Shown here piece after piece: positions 25,360 through 34,258 of a DNA stretch of 61,599 nt. The stretch covers positions 1-61,599 of the forward strand of contig CAZUXY010000025.1 of assembly GCA_964624235.1 (NCBI GenBank), given 5' to 3'. Source of the stretch: CAZUXY01 sp964624235 (GTDB lineage Bacteria; Spirochaetota; UBA4802; UBA5368). Every line of letters begins with the position of its first letter. The stretch's first letter is position 1. The translations under genes were made by a program, and so were the position numbers. The notes beneath the pieces were generated by a model. The model saw nothing but the letters and a program-made list of their open reading frames with translations, ran no database searches and was not told the DNA's origin.

Positions 25360-25835
25360 GCACATTAATGAATATTGGGGTTTCACAGCTGCGGATAGCT
25401 GAGACCCCGACGGTCTTAAGAACCATCCTGGGGAGCTGCGTCGGGGTGTGCGTGTACGACCGTATGAAAAAAACCGGGGGAATGGCCCACGTGCTGCTCC
25501 CGAACAACCCTGGGGACGGAAACCATGAAAAGTACGCTGATTCAGCGATTCCGAAACTAATAGAACAGATGCTGAAAGACGGATGCAAAAAGGAATTTCT
25601 TTCGGCAAAACTCGCGGGCGGCGCCTCCATGTTCAAATTCAATGCGAATGTCACCCTTGGGCAAATCGGCGACAGAAATATAGAGGTATGCAAACAGGTC
25701 CTGGAAAAAAACGGTATTCCGGTAGTGGTGGAAGATACGGGAGGGAACGCGGGGCGTGTAATAGATTTTTTCCTTGATGACGGAAGGCTGAAGGTAAAAG
25801 CGGCGGGCGAGGAAAAAATCTATTACAAAGTTTAA
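25356..25835 (+). CDS. cheD: CheD, chemoreceptor glutamine deamidase
   Basis: 159 residues. CheD deamidates receptor glutamines and, with CheC/CheX-type phosphatases, tunes chemotaxis adaptation. Catalytic Cys in LGSCVGVCVYD and His in GGMAHVLLPN, followed by KYADSAIPKLIEQM and AKLAGGASMF, all typical. The C-terminal VVEDTGGNAGRVIDF is also conserved. No receptor, CheA or CheY gene is in the window, so the motility system lies elsewhere. Followed after 23 bases by an HDOD gene, a frequent partner of chemotaxis modules. Ribosome-binding site GAAGAG 9 bases before the ATG. Confidence 0.96.
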   Translation: MSTLMNIGVSQLRIAETPTVLRTILGSCVGVCVYDRMKKTGGMAHVLLPNNPGDGNHEKYADSAIPKLIEQMLKDGCKKEFLSAKLAGGASMFKFNANVTLGQIGDRNIEVCKQVLEKNGIPVVVEDTGGNAGRVIDFFLDDGRLKVKAAGEEKIYYKV

Positions 25836-25858
25836 TCATTAATACCGGAGATAAAAAG

Positions 25859-26719
25859 ATGCACGCACATATACAGCAGAGAATTCAATCCATAATAGAA
25901 AACCTGGAGCAGTTACCGTCCATTCCCGAAGTGGCAAGCCGCGTGCTCACCATGGTAAATGACCCGGATGTGTCTTTCAAGGCCATCGCGGATGAGATAT
26001 CCAAGGACCAGGCTATAACCACCAACATACTCAAATTATGTAACTCCGCGTACTTCAGCAAGGGGAAGGAAATCTCTTCGATCGACCGGGCGATTGTTAC
26101 ACTGGGAATAAAGGAAGTAAAAGACATAGTCATCGTTGTGGCAACCCGGGAGGTCCTCAATAAAACCATCATCGGGTATGACCTTGCCAGGGGCGACCTG
26201 TGGCGGCATGGTATCGCCGTGGCGATACTTTCTAAAAAAATCGCGATGCAGAAAAGCATGAAATCGGTGGCGGATATCGCGTTCACCGGCGGCATTATAC
26301 ACGACGTGGGTAAAACCGTACTGGCGCTCTTTGTGCAGAATACGTTTAAAGACATAATGGCGTTGACACAGGCGAAACAGTTGCCCTTCAGTGCGGCCGA
26401 AAAGGAAATCATGGGTTACGACCACCAGGAGATCGGAGAACGCATACTTGCCAAGTGGAAATTCCCCGATGTATTGAAGTCCATTGTCAGGTATCATCAC
26501 CAGCCGGACAAGTGTCCCCGGGAACACATGCCCATCACCTCGATAGTGCATATAGCCAACACCGTCTGTCTTATGGCCGGCATAGGGATCGGGAGCGACG
26601 GCCTTTTCCATGAACTGAACGACCAGGCCCTGAAGACGGTGGGGATGGGAAACAAGGAGCTGGAAACACTCTATTCCGATATACCCAGGGCGCTTAACGA
26701 AGCGAAAGATATACTCTGA
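25859..26719 (+). CDS. HDOD-domain signalling protein
   Basis: 286 residues. The whole protein is an HDOD domain (degenerate HD-GYP relative): LPSIPEVASRVLTMVNDPDVS, DQAITTNILKLCNSAYF, ISSIDRAIVTLGIKEVKDIV, FTGGIIHDVGK and a final HHQPDK. Such proteins act in cyclic-di-GMP or chemotaxis-linked signalling, usually without hydrolysis. GGAG lies 10 bases before the ATG. Co-transcribed with cheD, so regulation of motility is a reasonable inference. Confidence 0.93.
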   Translation: MHAHIQQRIQSIIENLEQLPSIPEVASRVLTMVNDPDVSFKAIADEISKDQAITTNILKLCNSAYFSKGKEISSIDRAIVTLGIKEVKDIVIVVATREVLNKTIIGYDLARGDLWRHGIAVAILSKKIAMQKSMKSVADIAFTGGIIHDVGKTVLALFVQNTFKDIMALTQAKQLPFSAAEKEIMGYDHQEIGERILAKWKFPDVLKSIVRYHHQPDKCPREHMPITSIVHIANTVCLMAGIGIGSDGLFHELNDQALKTVGMGNKELETLYSDIPRALNEAKDIL

Positions 26720-26731
26720 CCGGGAAACACG

Positions 26732-27148
26732 ATGTTTCTTATCAAACCCTGTCCCGAATGCGGAAGAAAACTCCGTTTCCCCCTGGACAGGGGTGTTATC
26801 AGGGTGAAATGCCTCTGCGGGTTCAGCTTCACCGCCGATCCCGATAATCCCTCGTTATATGAAAATGCTGTTTTTGACTTAAAAACGCCGGGAAGCCGCC
26901 GAAAGATTAAACGGACATCAGGAACAGGTTTTTCGCTCCGAACGAACCTTAAAAAAATCTTCGGCTTCCTGATGGAACGACTCCTCATGATAAAATACAC
27001 TCTCCAGAATTTCCGCCTCCTGCCGGTGGAACGTCAACGGAAAGTGATCATTATAATGGTTATCTGTGCCGCCGCTCTCATCCTTACGATATGCCTGCTT
27101 ATATCATTGAGCGGCGGCAGGGCTCACCAGAACGGGATCATTTTGTGA
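26732..27148 (+). CDS. zinc-ribbon membrane protein, unknown
   Basis: 138 residues. N-terminal CPECG (7-11) and CLCG (28-31) form a zinc-ribbon-like pair. A basic middle follows, then one strong membrane helix near residues 107-127 (VIIIMVICAAALILTICLLI). Twelve bases after the HDOD gene and overlapping the methyltransferase start by 4 bases, so part of the cheD operon. Topology suggests a cytosolic zinc domain tethered to the membrane. No family assigned. Confidence 0.65.
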   Translation: MFLIKPCPECGRKLRFPLDRGVIRVKCLCGFSFTADPDNPSLYENAVFDLKTPGSRRKIKRTSGTGFSLRTNLKKIFGFLMERLLMIKYTLQNFRLLPVERQRKVIIIMVICAAALILTICLLISLSGGRAHQNGIIL

Positions 27149-28086
27149 GCTATCATATCAATACCACGGAATCCTATCACCGGGAAAAAATAGACGGCCT
27201 CGGGTGGGAGCTCACCGTCTGCAACTCCCTGTGGCCCGAGCACAGCCCCTGCAGAAGAGTTTTGCGGAACGGAAACTCTTACGGCGCCATGCTCTACCGT
27301 TTTCTTGAAAAACTGCTTCCAATGGAGACGGTAACCTCCGTTCTGGAAGGAGGTGGAGGGTACGGTTATCTGATGAAAGATTTTCTGGACATCAGGCCCA
27401 CTCTCCGCACCACAATGCTGGATATCTCGCCGATGATGCTGAAAACGCAGATGGAAACTCTGGCGGGGCATGATGTTCTATATCTGGAGGCCGATTTTCT
27501 TCGGTCCGAGCCGGTTATGCTGAGAAATTACGATCTGGTCATATTGAACGAGAACCTTGGCGATTTCCCGGTCGTGGTAAACATATCCAGGGACGATTAT
27601 TACGGAGCAAACAGCTCAAACGATGAAACCATGCGTGCCGTCAGGCATATCCATGGTAAATGCAATTTGCCCGATCCGGAGGATTTCCCCTGCACCTTCA
27701 ACCTCGGGGCGGTCCAGGCGGTTGAACTGATCTGTGTTTCAGGTGTAAGGTTCGCGTTCATAAGCGAGCACAGTTGTGAAGCCGAGGCACCCTCCCGTCT
27801 CTCCGGTCTGATCGGTCCGCAGTCATCGGGTAACCCGGAGCGTATCCGCCTGCGGGGTCATGATGAATACACGGTGAAGTTTTCATATCTTGAGCGGACC
27901 GCACGCAAGCACGGGTACACAACACTCAGGGGACCAATGGCGGATTTCCTCACACCCCTCATGGACGGGGAGGTACGGTTTATACTCAGCTCCGGTGTAT
28001 CGGCCAGGGACGATCATGAAATCCTGCGTCAGTTCATCGGGGATCTTTATAAATATGAATACCTCATCCTCCTCAGGAATGCCTGA
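27145..28086 (+). CDS. probable class I SAM-dependent methyltransferase
   Basis: About 313 residues from GTG 27145, which overlaps the preceding stop (GTGA). An ATG at 27091 in frame gives a longer overlap and is less likely. SAM-binding motif in VLEGGGGYGYLMKDFL, acidic residue in TTMLDISPMML, and a later DLVILNENLGDF at the motif IV place. The C-terminal 130 residues include several Cys and His and are not recognised. Last gene of the cheD operon. Substrate unknown; a role with the chemotaxis genes is only contextual. Confidence 0.7.
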   Translation: MSYHINTTESYHREKIDGLGWELTVCNSLWPEHSPCRRVLRNGNSYGAMLYRFLEKLLPMETVTSVLEGGGGYGYLMKDFLDIRPTLRTTMLDISPMMLKTQMETLAGHDVLYLEADFLRSEPVMLRNYDLVILNENLGDFPVVVNISRDDYYGANSSNDETMRAVRHIHGKCNLPDPEDFPCTFNLGAVQAVELICVSGVRFAFISEHSCEAEAPSRLSGLIGPQSSGNPERIRLRGHDEYTVKFSYLERTARKHGYTTLRGPMADFLTPLMDGEVRFILSSGVSARDDHEILRQFIGDLYKYEYLILLRNA

Positions 28087-28107
28087 CGCAGAGGCGTACC
28101 TGCGTGG

Positions 28108-28329
28108 TTACCGTGAAGCGGCCTGCTCGATCTCTCTTCTTCTGAGCACGAGTGCCTTATAGTATTTTGATTTCACCTGACCGCTCTTATCGAGTTCGAT
28201 GATCTTTTTATTCAGCTGTTCGGGGCCCAGTTTATTGACCTTCTTTTTTTTGGCGGGGGAGGAAGGGGCCGCTTCCTGCGGCTGTGGTGCGCCCTGGGTT
28301 TCCTGCGTGGTGTTTGTCTCTTCTGCCAT
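28108..28329 (-). CDS. small conserved-looking protein, unknown
   Basis: 73 residues: an acidic, Gln/Pro-rich disordered half followed by AKKKKVNKLGPEQLNKKI and a basic helix ending RRREIEQAASR. No signal or membrane segment. A strong AAGGAGAAG site precedes the ATG. Convergent with the methyltransferase gene and independent of the aminotransferase gene. The lysine patch could bind nucleic acid; unproven. Confidence 0.65.
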   Translation of the reverse strand: MAEETNTTQETQGAPQPQEAAPSSPAKKKKVNKLGPEQLNKKIIELDKSGQVKSKYYKALVLRRREIEQAASR

Positions 28330-28440
28330 TTTACTTCTCCTTGTCTGATCCTGTTATGAACTTTGGTTAAGTTTCCTGAATTTGAAAAAAAGCATACCGC
28401 TTGTTGGGATTAGTGTACGGGTAAATTTAACTCTGGTGGT

Positions 28441-29625
28441 TTACCGTTTTATTGAATCCAGGGCTTCTTTAAAGCGCGGGATGGCCCTGTTGATGACGTT
28501 CTCGGACACACAGTACGCAATCCTGAAATAGCCGGGTCCGCCGAAACCCGAACCGGGAACCACCAGCACGTTGAATTTCTGCAGGTGCTTTACGAACTCA
28601 ACGTCATCCGGTACCGGTGATTTACAGAAAATATAAAACGCACCTTCGGGTTTTATAAATGAATACCCGGCCTGCCGCAAACCTTCCATCAGAAGATCCC
28701 TTCTTTTCTTGTACATCTCGACATTGACCGAAACATCGAGCAGCTTGGATACCGTCCTCTGCATCAACGCGGGTGAATTGACGAATCCGAGTATACGGGT
28801 GCAGAGTATCAGACCGGATACCAGCTTTTCCACCTCCCGCGCCTCTGGATGGACGGCGATATATCCGATCCTTTCACCGGGTATGGAAAGGGTTTTCGAA
28901 TACGAGGTCACCACAATCGCCTGTGTATAGTGCTTGAGTATACTGGGGACCCTGACACCGTCATAGACTATCTCCCGATAGGGCTCATCGGAAATAAGAT
29001 ATATTATCCTCCCGGTTGTACGCATGTGTTCCCCGAGCAGTTCTGACAGTGACTTTATCTCCGCTTCGGTATAAACCCTTCCGGTGGGATTATTCGGGGT
29101 GTTTATCAGCACCGCCCTTGTTTTTGTGCTCAAAGATTTTTTTATTGAATCGATGTTAAGGGTAAAATCTTTATTGGTGTCCGCCAGTACCAGTACCCCC
29201 TGATGGTTGTCTACGTATGAACCGTACTCAACGAAATAGGGTCTGGGAACCAGCACCTGGTCGCCCGGATCCAATATGGTCTTCAACACCACATTAAGAC
29301 CGCCCGCGGCGCCGCAGCTGGTAACGATCATTCCCCAGGGGACCTTCACCCCCTGTTCCCTGGAAACCTTCTCCGAGATGGACTTCCGTGCATCGGTGAA
29401 ACCCGCGTTAGGCATATACCCGTGAACTCCCTTCTCTGCACCGGTGACGAGTTCTTTCAGAACATCAAAAAATTCCCCGGGAGGATCAAGATCCGGGTTG
29501 CCGAGGCTGAAATCAAAAACATTTTCCTCCCCGTGCTGGGATTTCAGAACCAGGCCCTGCTCGAACATCTTCCTGATCCATGAGGATTTTTCCATGGAAG
29601 TGTCTATCTTTGATGCTACGGGCAT
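28441..29625 (-). CDS. class I/II PLP-dependent aminotransferase
   Basis: 394 residues, AspC/AatA-like fold. FSLGNPDLDPP at the N-terminal arm, TSCGAAGGLNVVLK (cofactor phosphate contact), NTPNNPTGRVY, SDEPYREIVYDG (Asp and Tyr of the cofactor pocket), and the Schiff-base Lys in VTSYSKTLSIPGERIGY. The C-terminal carboxylate-binding Arg appears in YFRIAYCV. Substrate is probably an aromatic or branched amino acid or alanine/aspartate. GAGGTGAGG precedes the ATG directly. Monocistronic by spacing. Confidence 0.94.
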   Translation of the reverse strand: MPVASKIDTSMEKSSWIRKMFEQGLVLKSQHGEENVFDFSLGNPDLDPPGEFFDVLKELVTGAEKGVHGYMPNAGFTDARKSISEKVSREQGVKVPWGMIVTSCGAAGGLNVVLKTILDPGDQVLVPRPYFVEYGSYVDNHQGVLVLADTNKDFTLNIDSIKKSLSTKTRAVLINTPNNPTGRVYTEAEIKSLSELLGEHMRTTGRIIYLISDEPYREIVYDGVRVPSILKHYTQAIVVTSYSKTLSIPGERIGYIAVHPEAREVEKLVSGLILCTRILGFVNSPALMQRTVSKLLDVSVNVEMYKKRRDLLMEGLRQAGYSFIKPEGAFYIFCKSPVPDDVEFVKHLQKFNVLVVPGSGFGGPGYFRIAYCVSENVINRAIPRFKEALDSIKR

Positions 29626-29871
29626 TCCTCACCTCGTAATCTGCTGATAATTCCCCTGTGGATAAACCTTTTATCCCTTCGGTCCGGGTACCGGGCCGCA
29701 CGTAACCGGATAACCGGCCTAAACCACCGTCATCATGGTCGAAAAAACGGTTTAAACCACAAAACCTGATTAACGCAGTGAACTAAGTACAATAAATATA
29801 ATCAAGTATTTTTCTGCTTGAAAAAGCCCGCCTGCGGTGGGTTGCTGTGTAGTTATCAGGAAAACAATTAT

Positions 29872-30417
29872 ATGCCGAGGTGCAGCATGCTCGACCGTCA
29901 TCCTCAATCAGGTTTTCGATTTCCCAGGCTTGCACATCTTACCATGGCTTTTGCCGGCATTATTATCGGATTCCTGATTGCACGGATGTTTATAATCTCT
30001 TTCACTGTCATCGATGAATCGATGAGTCCAACCCTTAAAAAAGGAAGTCTGGTCTACATCCTAAAGCATATCACCCCAGGATACGGCGATATAATCCTTT
30101 TTTACAGTCCCTCCGAACCGGGGAAAGTGCTTTTACAACGGGTGATCGCGGCAGAAGGCGACACCGTGGAAGTCCGCAACAAGGTCGTGTATAAAAACAA
30201 CGAAAAGGCGCGTTTTCCGTGGAAAACGACCTCAAGGGATGCAAGGATTTTTCCCATGAGTGTCACGGCGAGGGACAACATGCCCGGCGTGAAGCTTAAT
30301 GAAAACAGTTTTTTTCTGCTGGGAGACAACCCGGATTACAGCTATGACAGCCGCTCATTCGGTATGATAAGAAAAGAGAACGTAATAGGAAAAGTGATAT
30401 ATATTTTCAAACGTTAG
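29872..30417 (+). CDS. signal-peptidase-I-fold protein lacking the catalytic lysine
   Basis: About 181 residues from ATG 29872 (AGGAAAA upstream; TTG 29818 is a longer alternative). One N-terminal membrane helix (AFAGIIIGFLIARMFIISF), then the type I signal-peptidase boxes: nucleophile Ser in DESMSPTLKKG, GYGDIILFYSP, LLQRVIAAEGDTVE and FFLLGDNPDYSYDSRSFG. The third box normally reads KRV with the general-base Lys. Here the residue is Gln (codon CAA at 30136-30138). It is either inactive, uses another base, or reflects a sequence error. It is short for a LepB and lacks a second membrane segment. Convergent with the HEAT gene. Confidence 0.85.
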   Translation: MPRCSMLDRHPQSGFRFPRLAHLTMAFAGIIIGFLIARMFIISFTVIDESMSPTLKKGSLVYILKHITPGYGDIILFYSPSEPGKVLLQRVIAAEGDTVEVRNKVVYKNNEKARFPWKTTSRDARIFPMSVTARDNMPGVKLNENSFFLLGDNPDYSYDSRSFGMIRKENVIGKVIYIFKR

Positions 30418-30451
30418 CATCTCCGCCGGAACTGGACCAGAGGCTGGAAAG

Positions 30452-31357
30452 TCAGGGTTTATTTTTTTCCTTCTGGCCTTCCCCGCCTTTATTGTTTTTT
30501 TTACCGTCCTCTCCAGGGACCTCGATTTTAATATCCTTTAAATGGCCCACGGATCTGTCATCAAGATGCTTTTTGCGTGCGACCACCAGCCGGTATATGC
30601 CTGAATCTATTTCACGGCGTACCCAGTCGATGCCTTCAATCTCGCGTGCTTTTACAAGAGGCTGCAGACCTTCCACCTTCCCTGCCTCGGCGATATAGCT
30701 TGCGGTCCAGAACCTGGTAACGGGGTCCCGGTCCAGAAGACCCTGGTTGAGCAGTTTCATATTTTCCGCGACACTGTCGTTGAGCATAATCAGTGCGTAA
30801 ATTCCCGCAAGCTTTATGCGCTTATCATCACTGTTCCTTACTATCTCTTTTATCCTGGGGACAAACCCGGAATTCCCTGAACGCGCGGCGGCTTGCAGCG
30901 ACTGAATAACAAGCCTGTCTATTCCCGATCCGAGCGCATTTTCAATTACGGGAACACCTTCGCCATGCTTTAAAAGGCCGAGCGCGAAAACCACCGCCGC
31001 CTTGACCTGTAATGACTTTTCTTTATTATAGCGCTCGACGAGAAATCTGACCGCCCGTTCATCTCTCAATCGGCCGAGCGCTTCGGCCGCGGCGCAGCGG
31101 AGGAATTCCATACGTTCCGACCCCCGGCCCACTTCAGCCTCGGCGTTGAGGTTTTTCACCAGATACCAGAATGCTTTTTTATTGCCCGCGTATCCCAGAT
31201 GCAGCATGGCCTCTATCTTCTGTTCATGGGTACCTGCTTTTAATATTTCCATGTAGGGATTGGCCATAAGCTTACCATCCCTAAGAAAAAGCATGGAACC
31301 CGTAACAAAGCATACGACGGTAATGACGATTTTACGGCTTATCAATGTTATTTTCAT
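30452..31357 (-). CDS. exported HEAT-repeat protein
   Basis: 301 residues. N-terminal signal-like helix (about 9-26), then five or six HEAT-type helical repeats between about 40 and 250 (RCAAAEALGRLRDERAVRFL, QVKAAVVFALGLLKHGEGVPV, RIKLAGIYALIMLNDSVAEN). The C-terminal tail is Lys/Gly/Glu-rich and probably disordered. HEAT solenoids mediate protein binding; no partner is indicated. No distinct ribosome-binding site before the ATG. Stands alone between the signal-peptidase-like gene and the 392-base region 31358-31749. Confidence 0.8.
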   Translation of the reverse strand: MKITLISRKIVITVVCFVTGSMLFLRDGKLMANPYMEILKAGTHEQKIEAMLHLGYAGNKKAFWYLVKNLNAEAEVGRGSERMEFLRCAAAEALGRLRDERAVRFLVERYNKEKSLQVKAAVVFALGLLKHGEGVPVIENALGSGIDRLVIQSLQAAARSGNSGFVPRIKEIVRNSDDKRIKLAGIYALIMLNDSVAENMKLLNQGLLDRDPVTRFWTASYIAEAGKVEGLQPLVKAREIEGIDWVRREIDSGIYRLVVARKKHLDDRSVGHLKDIKIEVPGEDGKKNNKGGEGQKEKNKP

Positions 31358-31437
31358 GCCGGTTCAACCTTCCATTCGCGTCACTCTGTCTGCAGCAGTT
31401 GAATTGTACTTCATAGACTATATGCGGTACTTTTTGA

Positions 31438-31466
31438 TTGACAAGCTCTTTTTTCGAACCATTATT
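31438..31466 (+). promoter_or_regulatory. possible sigma70 promoter upstream of the nucleotidyltransferase gene
   Basis: TTGACA (31438-31443), 17 bases, ATTATT (31461-31466). Weak -10 and about 280 bases from the ATG. Otherwise the region 31358-31749 holds nothing I recognise. Confidence 0.3.
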
Positions 31467-31749
31467 TAACAAACCATACTGAAAGCATACTATCGGCGCC
31501 GGGGGAACGGCCTGCTGAAAACACCTTTAGATTGAATATCGCGATTAAACACTGAATATACTGATCACCGTTTCGTTCACGCCGTCCAATGAAGGTGCAC
31601 CCGGCAATGTAGCCCGAAAAGATTTAAAATCCGCAACCTGGATAATCACTGAACCAAATGTCAGTAATGATTCACCGGTTCATGTTGATATGATCGCACG
31701 GTTACCGTCTGTGAACTATTGCATCTAACCGGTATAGGAGGGTTTGATA

Positions 31750-34242
31750 ATGAAAGCCATTATTATGGCGGGCGGTGAGGGCACAAGGTTGCGGCCTCTC
31801 ACCAGCATACGTCCCAAACCTATGATCCCGATCATCAATAAACCCGTGCTTGAACATGCCGTCAATTTACTGAAGAAACAGGGTGTCAGGGATATCACTA
31901 TAAGCCTCTTCTACAGACCGGAAAACGTGCAGAACTATTTCGGCGACGGTTCTGATCTGGAAGTCAATATCTCTTATTCTGTTGAAGAAACACCGCTGGG
32001 GACCGCAGGCGGTGTGAAAAAAGCCGCCGGTTCCGCCTCAGACACCATTATAGTACTGAGCGGCGACGGCATCATCGATTTTGACATTCAAAAAATACAG
32101 CAGTTTCACCATGATAAAAAATCACTTTTCACTATAGTTCTTACCCGAGTAAACCAGCCCACGGAATATGGAATCGTCATTACCAGGGAAGACGGTGTCA
32201 TTGAGAAATTTCTGGAAAAACCGGCGTGGAGTGAAGTATTCAGCGACACCGTGAATACCGGTATGTACCTTATAGAACCGGAAATCATCAGGAACTACAT
32301 ACCGGCGAACCGCAAATACGACTTCTCCCTTGATCTGTTCCCCCTTCTGAGGAAAAAAAAGATACCTTTATACGGATATATCGCGGACGGATACTGGTGT
32401 GATGTCGGCAACCTGGATGCCTACCGTGAGGTTCACCAGGCGATACTGGACGGGATGGTTAAAATCGATTTTCCTGGAAAGAAAATCGGAGAAAAAATCT
32501 GGATCGGTAAAAATGTGGAGATTTCTCCGGATGCGGTGATTCGGGGTCCCGTGATTCTGGGCAATTTTGTCAGGATAAAAGGGGGGGCCGAGGTTTCCGA
32601 GTTTTCAGTAATCGGCGACGGTTGCGTTATCGAAGAGGATGTATCAGTCCGCCGTTCCATAATCCTGCACAATACCATTGTGGGCCCTAAAAGCGAACTG
32701 CGCGGGGCCATTATCGGGAAGCGGTGCGTGATCGAGGAGGGCGTATCCATCTATGAAGGCGCAGTAGTGAGCGACGATTGCGAAATCGGAAGCAATTCAG
32801 AAATCCCTCCCGGGATACGCATCTGGCCTGAAAAAATAATCGAGCAGGGGACCAGGCTCACCACCGACCTGATCTGGGGCCAGACCGAAAAAAAGACCCT
32901 GTTCACCGCCGACGGTATAGTCGGCTCCTTTAATGTTAAAATCACACCGGAATTCGCCGCAAAACTCGGTTCAGCACTCGGGGCCTTTCTGGGCAGCAAT
33001 TCGTTGATAGTCATCAGCCGCGACACCTCTCCCTCCGCACGGTTGATTAAAAGAGCCATGTCGGCCGGGCTTCTCTCGATGGGGGTTCAGGTGTTTGACA
33101 TGGAAATCCAGTCAATCCCGATCAACCGGCATTCAGTGAAATTCAATAACGCCGATATGGGTATTTATGTTCAGATGTCGCCCATGACGGGGCTGCAGTT
33201 TATTCAGATTCAGATCTTTGACAGGTTCGGCTTTCCGATACCGGTTGCGGCCGAAAAAAAGATAGAGAATATCTTCTACCGGGGCGATTACCCCAGGAAA
33301 GACGCCTTCGAGGTCGGCAAACTTGAGTATCCCATGCACCACCTCGAGTCATATATAAGCAATACCCGGAAATACGTGAACTATAAACTTTTATCCGACC
33401 GCAAATGGCAGATAATCATCGACTGTTTCAACGGATCAACCTCATATGTTTTCCCTGATCTGCTCACCGCATTCGGCTGTACCACAACTGTGCTCAGGGG
33501 ACAGATCAAGGAGTTTGTCAGTGAAAAAGAGCTTAAGGAAGATACACGGATTGCTTTTGATAACATTACCCGCATGTGCAGGGCCAACGGGGAGGTAGGA
33601 GTCATCATCGGGCCGCACGGCGAAAGTGTCACCATAATCGATGAAATGGGCAATACATTTTCCCCTGAAGACGTGAGTGCAATGTTATGCATGTATTACC
33701 TGAAGCATAAGGGTGAAAAGATCATCAATATACCGGTTACATCCTCCTCTATAATCGAGAAGATAGCGGTGGAATACGGCGCAACCGTCGTCAGGACCAG
33801 TACCAAAATCCGCGCTCCCCAGGATACCGAAGATATCTTTCTGTTCCGCTCCCAGGGCATGTATCCCCACATCGAAAAGGAGTACGATCCGATGATCGTA
33901 TTTCTTCTGATACTGGAATTCGCCACCCTTGAGAACATGCCACTGTATGAACTGCGGAAGAATATCCCCGGTACCAATCTGTATAGTACCTCCATTCCCT
34001 GTACCATTGACGAGAAAGCGTCAATAATGCGATACCTCACGTCACTGCCCATAAAGGAAGGGACTGATCTGGAAATGATCGACGGCGTCAGAATAATAAG
34101 AAACGATGCATGGATACTGATAATGCCCGATGCCACACAACCGTATATACATCTCTACGCCGAAGGGAGGAATAACGCAGACCGCGACGGCATTATCGAT
34201 GAATTTACCGTTATGATTAAAAAATTCCAGAAAGGAAGATGA
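31750..34242 (+). CDS. sugar-1-phosphate nucleotidyltransferase fused to degenerate phosphomannomutase-like domain
   Basis: 830 residues. Residues 1-235: nucleotidyltransferase with signature AIIMAGGEGTRLRPLTSIRP and KPMIP, then LGTAGGVKKA and the product-site DVGNLDAYREVH. About 250-370: left-handed beta-helix hexapeptide repeats (VIRGPVILGNFVRIKGGA). About 385-830: phosphohexomutase fold whose active-site serine loop and metal loop are altered (VQMSPMTGLQ, IIGPHGESVTII instead of a DGDADR type), so mutase activity is unlikely. Probably makes GDP-mannose or dTDP/UDP-glucose-type sugars for the envelope. ATG 31750 with AGGAGGG 8 bases upstream. Followed by the M20 peptidase after 16 bases. 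Confidence 0.88.
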   Translation: MKAIIMAGGEGTRLRPLTSIRPKPMIPIINKPVLEHAVNLLKKQGVRDITISLFYRPENVQNYFGDGSDLEVNISYSVEETPLGTAGGVKKAAGSASDTIIVLSGDGIIDFDIQKIQQFHHDKKSLFTIVLTRVNQPTEYGIVITREDGVIEKFLEKPAWSEVFSDTVNTGMYLIEPEIIRNYIPANRKYDFSLDLFPLLRKKKIPLYGYIADGYWCDVGNLDAYREVHQAILDGMVKIDFPGKKIGEKIWIGKNVEISPDAVIRGPVILGNFVRIKGGAEVSEFSVIGDGCVIEEDVSVRRSIILHNTIVGPKSELRGAIIGKRCVIEEGVSIYEGAVVSDDCEIGSNSEIPPGIRIWPEKIIEQGTRLTTDLIWGQTEKKTLFTADGIVGSFNVKITPEFAAKLGSALGAFLGSNSLIVISRDTSPSARLIKRAMSAGLLSMGVQVFDMEIQSIPINRHSVKFNNADMGIYVQMSPMTGLQFIQIQIFDRFGFPIPVAAEKKIENIFYRGDYPRKDAFEVGKLEYPMHHLESYISNTRKYVNYKLLSDRKWQIIIDCFNGSTSYVFPDLLTAFGCTTTVLRGQIKEFVSEKELKEDTRIAFDNITRMCRANGEVGVIIGPHGESVTIIDEMGNTFSPEDVSAMLCMYYLKHKGEKIINIPVTSSSIIEKIAVEYGATVVRTSTKIRAPQDTEDIFLFRSQGMYPHIEKEYDPMIVFLLILEFATLENMPLYELRKNIPGTNLYSTSIPCTIDEKASIMRYLTSLPIKEGTDLEMIDGVRIIRNDAWILIMPDATQPYIHLYAEGRNNADRDGIIDEFTVMIKKFQKGR

Positions 34243-34258
34243 ATCCGGGGTGCCATAT

